Shown here one piece after another: positions 1 through 6,434 of a stretch of DNA of 15,755 bases (position 1 is its first letter; each line of letters opens with the position of its first letter). The DNA comes from Alphaproteobacteria bacterium. GTDB lineage: Bacteria > Pseudomonadota > Alphaproteobacteria > JAAXGF01. The stretch lies in NCBI GenBank assembly GCA_012267605.1, contig JAAXGF010000123.1, forward strand, positions 1 to 15,755. The letters run 5' to 3'. The notes beneath the pieces were generated by a model. The model saw nothing but the letters and a program-made list of their open reading frames with translations. It was not told where the DNA came from and did not search any database. The position numbers were made by a program, and so were the translations under genes.

Positions 1-144
1 CGAGTTGCGGAAGTCGGGGTAGGATCCTTCGGCTCTGATTGCGTTGTTAGATCCCAATTGCCGGCGCCATCATTTCGACCACGCCCGACCGCGGAAATCG
101 AGCCGTCCGCGTGCTACGCTATCCGGGATCCACAAACCTGCCGA

Positions 145-969
145 TCATTCGGGGGAACGGGGTACAAAATCGCGCCGCTCGACCTTGTCGCGGTGGACGA
201 TTACCGCTGTCGACTCGGGAATTTCGTCCCATACAACAGAGAGATTGGAAAGCGGTTCGGAGACGACGGCGCGCGCGTCCGGTGAGAATCTTTGCAAGTC
301 CGGATTAATGTCCTGTAGAGCCTGCATGCTTTTACTCAGAAAGAGAGTCGGCGCGCGCCGCGCGGTCGAATATCGAACGGCGAACAACCGCTCTCCGTCG
401 TTCAAGCCCACGCTCATTTGCAGCGCTTCCGAAATTCCCTGGTCTATGCATGTCTTTTCGACAAAACCTACCATCCGTTCCAACCCTACGAGGGGATCTT
501 CCTCTAGTCCGAATGTCAAGGCGAGGCTGAGCATGAGCTCCGAGTCAGTGGTGCCCTGAATCAACGGATAAAGCTGAGGTGCGACCGCGAGTACCAAATT
601 TCGCTTCACCCTATCGAATCCGCGAATCACTCCGTTATGTACGAACAACCATCTTCCGTGGCGAAACGGATGACAATTCGATTGCTGGACTGCTGTTCCG
701 GTTGTCGCGCGCACGTGAGCGATGAACAAAGGCGATTCAATGTGGGCAGCGAGATCCCGAAGATTGATATCGTTCCAAGCGGGACAAACGTCTTTGTAGA
801 CGCCGGGCGTATCGCGATGGCAATACCATCCCACGCCGAATCCATCGCCATTGGTAGTGAATTTCCCTTTACGCGATGACAGACTTTGATCGATGAGAGA
901 ATGCTGTGGCTTCAGTATCAGCTCATCGAGAAATACGGGTGATCCCGAATAGCCCATCCACCTGCACAT
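145..969 (-). CDS. Class II glutamine amidotransferase (Dug3/EgtC-like, GATase_4 type)
   Basis: Predicted N-terminal-nucleophile glutaminase domain of 274 residues, acting on glutamine or a gamma-glutamyl compound; the acceptor is unknown. The start at 969 is chosen because it yields MCRWMGYSG, placing Cys2 as the nucleophile after methionine removal, and because GGAG (980–983) lies upstream. The frame stays open further upstream, but that would bury the cysteine. Visible motifs are NGDGFGVGWY (40–49), HVRATTG (85–91), NCHPF (98–102), FVHNG (109–113, oxyanion region) and TTDSE (140–144, glutamine binding). The layout resembles yeast Dug3, which degrades glutathione, and EgtC, which removes a gamma-glutamyl group in ergothioneine synthesis. 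No synthetase or sugar-isomerase domain is attached, so it is not PurF, AsnB or GlmS. It begins 28 bases after the SDR gene stop and is probably cotranscribed. Family is sure; substrate is not. Confidence 0.85.
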   Translation of the reverse strand: MCRWMGYSGSPVFLDELILKPQHSLIDQSLSSRKGKFTTNGDGFGVGWYCHRDTPGVYKDVCPAWNDINLRDLAAHIESPLFIAHVRATTGTAVQQSNCHPFRHGRWLFVHNGVIRGFDRVKRNLVLAVAPQLYPLIQGTTDSELMLSLALTFGLEEDPLVGLERMVGFVEKTCIDQGISEALQMSVGLNDGERLFAVRYSTARRAPTLFLSKSMQALQDINPDLQRFSPDARAVVSEPLSNLSVVWDEIPESTAVIVHRDKVERRDFVPRSPE

Positions 970-997
970 TTCGCTTCTTCTCCAATACCATAACCCA

Positions 998-2461
998 TCA
1001 ATAAGCCGGCGCGAATTTACTGACCCGACGGTTTTTTCCAAGATATTTAGGCGCGACATCCTCGAACGCGGTTGGCGTAATTCCCAAATCCGCAAAGCCA
1101 AGTGCCTGGGGGTCGACGAGGTTGTCGCGTCCGAGAAGGATAAGCTGATCCCGCGTCAACGGTGGGTTCGGCAAGAGACCAAGCACCGACGCCTGAATTT
1201 CAGCAATCCACATCGGCAACGGCACGAGAGGACGCCGTTGACCCGACACCGTGGCGACGACGGAGAACATTTCGCGCATGGTCATTGCCCTCGGTCCACC
1301 CAGTTCATAAGTCCGACCTTGCGTCTCCGGATCCTCCAGAATTCGAACGATGGCCGCGCTGACGTCTGAAACGTAAACCGGCTGATACCGTACTTCGCCA
1401 CCGCCATAGAGCGGTATGAACGGAGCGTATCGAAAGAGCGAGGCAAGGCGGTTGACGAACCTATCCTCCGGTCCGAACACGACGCTGGGACGAACCACCG
1501 TTACCGAGGGGTAATGACCACGTACATTGGCCTCAGCGATAGCCTTCGATTGCGCGTAAAGCGACGGCGAATCCGCCTCGGAGCTGATCGACGAGACAAG
1601 TACCAAACGCGGGATTTTGGCTTCCGCCGTGGCACGTGCGATCTTCCGCGCACCATGAAAATGGACCGCGCTGAAAGTTTGCGAACCCACCTCTTTATGA
1701 ATTCCGGCGACATTGACGACCATATCCGCACCGTCGATCGCCCGATCGATCTGCTCGTCATTGCCGAAATTCGTCAGCACCAACGGATCCTTTTTTATGC
1801 GCATGCCATCAAGCGTTGTGACCACCGCGATGTCCGCAGTGACGAGCTCCACTTGCCCCTTCCCGCCCAAGGTCAAAAGATCCGTCGCGGAATTAGGATG
1901 CCGCGCCGCTACCCGTACACGTGCGCCAGCTTTCACCAGGTGCTGCACCAATTCCCGACCAAGAAAGCCCGTGCCACCAAAAACCGTGACCAATTTTCCG
2001 CTCAGGCTTCCGCCACCGTTTATGCCCACGCCCATCGCCCTTTCCGCGCGACCGGTTTCTCGCGGTTCCGGAACTGTCTCAGACGCCCCACACACGTCGC
2101 TATGGGCGCAATACTTGTTTGCCCAGCGCTCAAGCGTCCGTTCACCCGCACCGGGCAACGGTTCGACAATGCTCGTAGCCGAATCACGGCGAACCAGGCG
2201 CACCAATCCCCATCCCCGGAGCGTATGAATCCGCCGCATTACTTGCCCTTCAGGCATACCGATTGCCCGTCCCAAATCCGACGGCGTGAGATTTTCACGG
2301 GAGATGCGGCAGACTGTCTCCCTAAGCGCATTGTCCATGAACAGGGCGGCCAGCCGGTCAAGTTCCAAGATTCCGCAAGTTTCGCAGTCGTCGCGGGCTA
2401 TAGGAAATATCTCATCGCCGCGCAGAGGCATGGCGGTAGAAAGGACAGAAACAGCAAGCAA
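998..2461 (-). CDS. Winged-helix domain fused to NDUFA9-like NAD(P)-binding SDR
   Basis: One uninterrupted frame of 487 codons carries two modules. Residues ~37–125 are a winged-helix (ArsR-like) domain homologous to the proteins at 4211–4630 and 4749–5189, with Cys51, Cys118 and Cys124 and the tail WANKYC-x5-CG. After a linker (~126–155), residues 156–487 are an atypical SDR of the complex I NDUFA9 type: GGTGFLG nucleotide loop (162–168), VSSIS (289–293), YAQSK with Tyr302/Lys306, and RPSVVFGPED (324–333). Known relatives bind NADPH and are linked to complex I or quinone metabolism. The paralogues stop right after the CG tail, so the fusion looks derived. The start is uncertain: 2461 is TTG without a clear ribosome site, and a signal-peptide-like stretch continues upstream to about 2503. 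An internal ATG at 2035 behind GGAAAGG could give the SDR alone (345 aa). SDR assignment is firm; the joint product is inferred. Confidence 0.8.
   Translation of the reverse strand: MLAVSVLSTAMPLRGDEIFPIARDDCETCGILELDRLAALFMDNALRETVCRISRENLTPSDLGRAIGMPEGQVMRRIHTLRGWGLVRLVRRDSATSIVEPLPGAGERTLERWANKYCAHSDVCGASETVPEPRETGRAERAMGVGINGGGSLSGKLVTVFGGTGFLGRELVQHLVKAGARVRVAARHPNSATDLLTLGGKGQVELVTADIAVVTTLDGMRIKKDPLVLTNFGNDEQIDRAIDGADMVVNVAGIHKEVGSQTFSAVHFHGARKIARATAEAKIPRLVLVSSISSEADSPSLYAQSKAIAEANVRGHYPSVTVVRPSVVFGPEDRFVNRLASLFRYAPFIPLYGGGEVRYQPVYVSDVSAAIVRILEDPETQGRTYELGGPRAMTMREMFSVVATVSGQRRPLVPLPMWIAEIQASVLGLLPNPPLTRDQLILLGRDNLVDPQALGFADLGITPTAFEDVAPKYLGKNRRVSKFAPAY
2033..2045 (-). promoter_or_regulatory. 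Candidate internal ribosome site and ATG for the SDR module
   Basis: On the minus strand GGAAAGG (2045–2039) precedes an in-frame ATG (2035–2033) at residue 143 of the fused gene, 19 codons before the SDR nucleotide-binding loop. Starting here would give a cytosolic SDR of 345 residues, close to the usual size of stand-alone NDUFA9-like proteins. The spacer is only three bases, so strength is uncertain. It may be the surviving start of an ancestral separate SDR gene. Confidence 0.35.
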
Positions 2462-2644
2462 TATTGAAGTCGCCCATCGAACGGCACGAAATTCCCGGTT
2501 TATCTTACGAAGGAACTGGCCGCGTAATCGTTTTCTAACCGTTTTAATGTGAGAGATGAAACCGCCCTACCGCTGAAGAACTGGATGTATGGCGATCTCA
2601 TATCAATCCGCGTTGGTCCGCTCAAGGGTAGGAAGCAATGCCGT

Positions 2645-4051
2645 CTAAACAAGCGTCAATTTATTGACGCCGTTGAGCGCGGCGACTTTATAAGCTTCAG
2701 CGAGAGTTGGATAGTTGAACACATTGTCGAGCAACACGTCGGCCGTGCCATTGAATGTCATGATCATCTGACCGATGTGTATCAGCTCGGTAGCGCCCGC
2801 ACCAATGCAATGGACTCCCAAGATCATTCTATCCTGCTGGTGTATGAGAAGCTTTAGCATACCGCTCTCGTCGCCGAGGAGTTGGGCACGGGCAAGCTCA
2901 CGATAGAGCGCCACCCCTGCTTCGTAGGGAATTCCCTCCTCGGTCAATTGCTCCTCGGTCTTTCCGACCATGGAGATCTCCGGAACGGCGTACACACCGT
3001 AGGGCAGCAATGTGCCCGTTGCTCTGGCTTCCTCGCCAAACGCGTGGCAAGCAGCGAGGCGTCCTTGTTCCATCGACGTGCTGGCCAACGCCGGAAATCC
3101 AATTACGTCTCCCGCCGCGTAAATGTGCTCGACCGCGGTTTGGTATTTATCGTTCACCTTCAGACGATTTCGACCATCCGCCTTTAGGCCGGCTTTTTCC
3201 AAGTGAAGCTCCGCGCAAACTCCCAGTCTCCCAACCGAATACAGCAATACCCCTGCGCGCAATTGTTTTCCCGACTGCAGTGTCGCCTCGACCACCGTGC
3301 CAATGCCAGATTTCGATGGAACTTCCTCTAGACGCTCAACCTTCTCACCCAGCCGGAGCGTAATTCCCATACGCCGGATCTCGTGCTGAAATGATTCGCG
3401 GATTTCCTCGTCGACAAACGGTCCCAAAAGTTTGTCGCGGGCCTCAATCAAGGTAACCCGTACGCCTAGGGTGGACATGATGCACGCATATTCCGTGCCG
3501 ATAATGCCACCGCCAACAACAATCATGCTCGTTGGAATTGGCGTCATCCGAACAAACGTATCCGACGAAAACACAGTTCGATCATTGAAGGGGATACTGG
3601 CCAGACAAGCCGGCCGCGAACCCGTGGCGATCAAGAATTTATCCGCCGAGATCCGGGACACATTCTCGCCTCGATCAACAACAATCGTATGCGGAGACTC
3701 GAAATGAGCCTCGCCCCAAACCACATCTATGTCATTCCGGATGAACGCGTCTTGAACTATCTGAAGTTCATTTCGCATCACCCTATCGGTGACGGAAAGC
3801 AGATCGTCCATCGTCACCTTGCGTTTCACGTAGTGTGCGCCACCGAACAGCCCCCTCTTGCTCGCGCCCGTAAGATAGATAGCCGCCTCTCGCAATGCTT
3901 TCGACGGAATTGTCCCTGTGTTGATGACCGCGCCACCGACCACTTCCCGACGCTCAACAACCGCAACATTTTTACCGAGCTTGGCCGCTTGTACCGCCGC
4001 CCGCTGTCCGGCGGGCCCACTTCCGATCACGACAAAATCGTATTTTTTCAT
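2645..4051 (-). CDS. sthA: Soluble (Si-specific) NAD(P)+ transhydrogenase
   Basis: Cytosolic FAD flavoprotein that moves hydride between NADPH and NAD+, usually draining excess NADPH. Its 468 residues match the family's ~465. The FAD-binding GSGPAG loop is at 10–15. The dihydrolipoamide-dehydrogenase-like segment reads GGAVINTGTIPSK (39–51), where both disulfide cysteines of true dehydrogenases are replaced by Val42 and Thr47. This separates it from lpd, gor and merA. A second Rossmann loop (VVGGGIIGTEYA), the FAD motif YAAGDVIG and the C-terminal interface motif NYPTLAEAYKVAALNG follow, as in SthA. GTIPSKALREAAIYLTG most resembles the mycobacterial/alphaproteobacterial branch. Start ATG at 4051 has AGGA a few bases upstream. 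It lies 159 bases after the exported winged-helix gene and 183 bases before the fusion gene on the same strand. Confidence 0.93.
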   Translation of the reverse strand: MKKYDFVVIGSGPAGQRAAVQAAKLGKNVAVVERREVVGGAVINTGTIPSKALREAAIYLTGASKRGLFGGAHYVKRKVTMDDLLSVTDRVMRNELQIVQDAFIRNDIDVVWGEAHFESPHTIVVDRGENVSRISADKFLIATGSRPACLASIPFNDRTVFSSDTFVRMTPIPTSMIVVGGGIIGTEYACIMSTLGVRVTLIEARDKLLGPFVDEEIRESFQHEIRRMGITLRLGEKVERLEEVPSKSGIGTVVEATLQSGKQLRAGVLLYSVGRLGVCAELHLEKAGLKADGRNRLKVNDKYQTAVEHIYAAGDVIGFPALASTSMEQGRLAACHAFGEEARATGTLLPYGVYAVPEISMVGKTEEQLTEEGIPYEAGVALYRELARAQLLGDESGMLKLLIHQQDRMILGVHCIGAGATELIHIGQMIMTFNGTADVLLDNVFNYPTLAEAYKVAALNGVNKLTLV

Positions 4052-4071
4052 TTTGGTCCTAACAATTGCGT

Positions 4072-4081
4072 ACTAATTAGT
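4072..4081. promoter_or_regulatory. Perfect 10-base palindrome upstream of sthA
   Basis: ACTAATTAGT reads the same on both strands and ends about 20 bases before the sthA start codon, a position where an operator would block or modulate expression. A second, six-base palindrome CAATTG lies between it and the gene (4063–4068). No regulator is known, and a 10-base AT-rich palindrome can occur by chance. Confidence 0.2.
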
Positions 4082-4210
4082 TGACCATCGTAGGCGTGAT
4101 CCGACGGCAAATCACAGTTCCAAATACAATGTCGATGCCAAAAAATCGAATCTCGGAATTTGTTACGCCTCTAGCAGCAAATTCGGGCGTCAATCGAATG
4201 CACTGATTCT

Positions 4211-4630
4211 CTATCGCGCAACACCACATTCGTCGTCGCTTGTACACCACTTGTTGGCCCATTCACGCATTTTGGCCCGGGCTTTTTCATTTGCCGGCAC
4301 GATGCGCATGACGTTTCCCTGTCGAACCACGTTTATCAGGTTCATGTTCTCAAGCCGTTGAACGGCACGTTTCAGACGTGGTCCCGGAATCTTGGTAGCC
4401 CGCATTATGGCCTCGATTGTAAAGTTAGCGAAAGGTACCCGGCAAACGATCGACCGGAGCACCGGATCGGACGCGATGCGTGTGGCCGCTTCAAGATTGA
4501 TCGCCCATGACTTAGCCTTACTAAGAGGGTCTTGATCATTCCCAGCCGATTCGTCGGCTAACGCGATACCGGTCGCGAACATCGCGGCAAGCCCCAACCA
4601 CCAGCACGACCGGGCCAAAGAAGTTGTCAT
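4211..4630 (-). CDS. Exported winged-helix domain protein, copy 1 (three-cysteine family)
   Basis: A 139-residue protein I do not recognise as a named family. Residues 1–25 form a clear Sec signal peptide (basic Arg7, hydrophobic core, ALA before DE), so the mature protein should be periplasmic. Residues ~54–112 read as an ArsR-like winged helix: DPVLRSIVCRVPF as first helix, IEAIMRATKIPGPRLKRAVQRL as helix-turn-helix, then a short beta wing. The tail is EWANKWCTSDDECG. Cys63, Cys129 and Cys135 line up with the copies at 4749–5189 and in the fusion gene. No lipobox is visible; Cys9 lies in the signal peptide. Export makes a DNA-binding role unlikely unless the signal is misread; a protein-interaction or thiol/metal role is my inference. 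It is divergent from the plus-strand copy and upstream of sthA on the same strand. Confidence 0.8.
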   Translation of the reverse strand: MTTSLARSCWWLGLAAMFATGIALADESAGNDQDPLSKAKSWAINLEAATRIASDPVLRSIVCRVPFANFTIEAIMRATKIPGPRLKRAVQRLENMNLINVVRQGNVMRIVPANEKARAKMREWANKWCTSDDECGVAR

Positions 4631-4748
4631 CTAACGTCCAACAAGAACTCAGCCCATTTTCCCATGTTAAGAAAATCATTGCCTCAAAAAGTTTACCATG
4701 GGGGAAACTACGTACATCAATTTTTTTGCGATCGCCGCATCATGGCGT

Positions 4749-5189
4749 ATGTTCCCCCGATGTGCGATCATCGCGATCGCCATTCTTCTCGCTATGGTTC
4801 CGGCCCTCGCGGACGATAAGAATCCGTGGAACATCAACGACAAATACCCCTGGAAATACGACAAGAGCATTTTGCAGGAAGCCTCCGCTTGGCTGAAGAC
4901 CAAAGAGTTTACGTACATGATGTCGGTCGCCCCAGTGATGCGTACAATCGTCTGCCGCGTTCCGTTCATTAACTTCACCGTTGACGCCCTTGCAACGGCA
5001 ACCGGCCTCACTCCTGATAGGTTGATGTTTTCTGTTAACAAACTTGTAAGCATGGACCTGTTGGTTTTGGCTAAAGACGGGAACGGAAACACATTCATCA
5101 TCCCGAAATCGCAGCAGGCGCGGCACTTTATGAGGAGTTGGTCCGACGATTGGTGCACCGGCGATGATCAGTGCGGCGCGGCACCATAG
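4749..5189 (+). CDS. Exported winged-helix domain protein, copy 2 (three-cysteine family)
   Basis: A 146-residue paralogue of the protein at 4211–4630. ATG 4749 is preferred because it gives a compact signal peptide: MFPRC, then AIIAIAILLAMV, with PALA before DD. An in-frame ATG at 4698 would add 17 residues; neither has a good ribosome site. The mature N terminus carries a Trp/Lys-rich stretch (two PW pairs, residues 26–35). The winged-helix region begins at VAPVMRTIVCRVPF (60–73) and is followed by a helix-turn-helix-like segment (DALATATGLTPDRL) and KLVSMDLLVL. The tail is SWSDDWCTGDDQCG. Cys69, Cys136 and Cys142 match the paralogues, with a 67-residue spacing in the fusion and 66 in copy 1. 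Predicted periplasmic. No function is known to me. It shares the region upstream of 4749 with the divergent copy 1, so the two may be co-regulated. Confidence 0.78.
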   Translation: MFPRCAIIAIAILLAMVPALADDKNPWNINDKYPWKYDKSILQEASAWLKTKEFTYMMSVAPVMRTIVCRVPFINFTVDALATATGLTPDRLMFSVNKLVSMDLLVLAKDGNGNTFIIPKSQQARHFMRSWSDDWCTGDDQCGAAP

Positions 5190-5253
5190 CTATTGAGCCT
5201 CCAAGCGACGTCGACAATTCAGCCCTGTTTGGCGACGTTGATCTGACGGCGCA

Positions 5254-5283
5254 TTGACTTTTCTCGTCCACCCGGCGTATCTC
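5254..5283 (+). promoter_or_regulatory. Candidate sigma-70 promoter for the ribF operon
   Basis: TTGACT (5254–5259, five of six matches to the -35 consensus) and TATCTC (5278–5283, a weak -10) are separated by 18 bases in the 241-base gap before ribF. They would give a leader of about 140 bases. I saw no FMN riboswitch fold in the leader. The weak -10 makes this only a candidate. Confidence 0.3.
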
Positions 5284-5430
5284 GGCCTTCAGTGAGTTCT
5301 TAACTCGAGCTTCTCAGTACAGACCCAAACTCTGTCCAATCAACTTTCCAATAAGAAGATAACAGTGAGCAAGGCCCGCGAGCACTTGTCCCGCGGTTGA
5401 GTTCCTTCAGCAATTGCGGTAAACGCCCCT

Positions 5431-6405
5431 ATGCGGATTTACCGGCGTCATCATCACATCGATCCGGCTGACCAAAACGCCGTCGTTGCCATCGGCAATT
5501 TTGATGGTGTGCACCTGGGTCACGCGAAAGTCATAAGGGCGGCGGCCAAAGCCGCGCGCGCGGAAGGCACAACATGTGCACTGCTTACTTTCGAACCCCA
5601 CCCCCGGCAATTCTTCCAGCCGGAAATCGGTCCGTTCCGTCTAACACCGTTTCGCACCAAGATCCGGCTTCTCACGGATCTGGGTGTGGAAACAATCTTC
5701 AATTTACGGTTTTCGCAGGCTTTGGCACAAACCTCGGCGGAGGACTTCATCGGCAATATTCTGGTAGACGGATTGGGCGTAGGTGGCGTGGTCGTCGGTC
5801 CAAATTTCCGCTTCGGAAGAGGAAGACGCGGCGACAACAGAATGCTCGCGGATTACGCTGCGCGTCATAGATTTCGTTTGATCGAAATTCCGATGGATGG
5901 CGATTCAGGTGACGCCTTTTCGTCGTCTCGGGTGCGCAAATTAATCGGCGAGGGCGAGGTCGCCCAAGCTAGTCGGATCCTTGGGCGCCTGTGGGAGGTA
6001 GAAGGTCGCGTGCGCGCCGGCCATGGTCAAGGCCAGGAAATGGGGTTTCCCACGGCGAACCTTTCGCTCGACCGAATATTGCATCCCGCGGCGGGGATAT
6101 ACGCAGTCCGAGCCGGCATCGTTGATCGCAACGACACTCATTGGCAAAATGCCGCGGCGTATGTGGGTGACCGTCCAACCTTCGGCGGTAGTGCGATGGC
6201 TTTGGAGGTTCACCTTCTGGAACAGGGCGGCGATCTCTACGGTAAACGAATCAGAGTCGCATTCGTCGAGATGTTGCGAAGAGATGAAGCGTTCGCGGAC
6301 TCGGAAGCCCTTAGACGGCAAATGGCGGCCGATTGTAAACGTGCCCGTCATGTCCTCGCTGACCCGGGAATCGTTGATTTCCTGGCAAAACCTAGCGCCG
6401 CCTGA
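5431..6405 (+). CDS. ribF: Bifunctional riboflavin kinase / FAD synthetase
   Basis: Phosphorylates riboflavin to FMN and adenylylates FMN to FAD in the cytosol. The 324 residues match the usual bacterial RibF length of about 310–320. The N-terminal FAD synthetase domain shows GNFDGVHLGH (22–31), the nucleotidyltransferase HxGH-type loop, and FEPHPRQFF. SSSRVRKLIGEGEV marks the junction to the C-terminal riboflavin kinase domain, whose GFPTANL (205–211) binds Mg-ATP, followed by GIYAVRAG and YVGDRPTFG. ATG 5431 has no strong ribosome site, but the protein begins normally here. It is first in the run leading to ileS, 29 bases downstream. The flavin link to the FAD enzyme SthA in the same window is general rather than specific. 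Confidence 0.95.
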   Translation: MRIYRRHHHIDPADQNAVVAIGNFDGVHLGHAKVIRAAAKAARAEGTTCALLTFEPHPRQFFQPEIGPFRLTPFRTKIRLLTDLGVETIFNLRFSQALAQTSAEDFIGNILVDGLGVGGVVVGPNFRFGRGRRGDNRMLADYAARHRFRLIEIPMDGDSGDAFSSSRVRKLIGEGEVAQASRILGRLWEVEGRVRAGHGQGQEMGFPTANLSLDRILHPAAGIYAVRAGIVDRNDTHWQNAAAYVGDRPTFGGSAMALEVHLLEQGGDLYGKRIRVAFVEMLRRDEAFADSEALRRQMAADCKRARHVLADPGIVDFLAKPSAA

Positions 6406-6434
6406 AGGCGCCGGCAGGTTTCGGCCCACCAGAC

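Noticed and set aside
90..111. Hairpin CGCGGA / TCCGCG with a ten-base loop downstream of the amidotransferase gene
   Set aside because: Only six pairs and no T-tract on the minus strand, so it is too weak to call a terminator.
1514..2467. Long plus-strand open frame of 317 codons opposite the winged-helix/SDR gene
   Set aside because: Its translation is rich in Arg, His and Cys with no recognisable motif, and it mirrors a strand whose product has clear SDR motifs.
2645..4051. Dihydrolipoamide dehydrogenase or glutathione reductase as identity of the flavoprotein
   Set aside because: Both redox cysteines are replaced (Val42, Thr47) and the C terminus is NYPTLAEAY rather than the HPT-type motif, fitting SthA.
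4077..4262. Short minus-strand frame of 61 codons between sthA and the winged-helix gene
   Set aside because: It overlaps the end of the winged-helix gene out of frame and has no family signature.
5376..5396. CCGCG/CGCGG inverted repeat in the leader before ribF
   Set aside because: Five pairs with an 11-base loop; no FMN riboswitch conserved elements around it.
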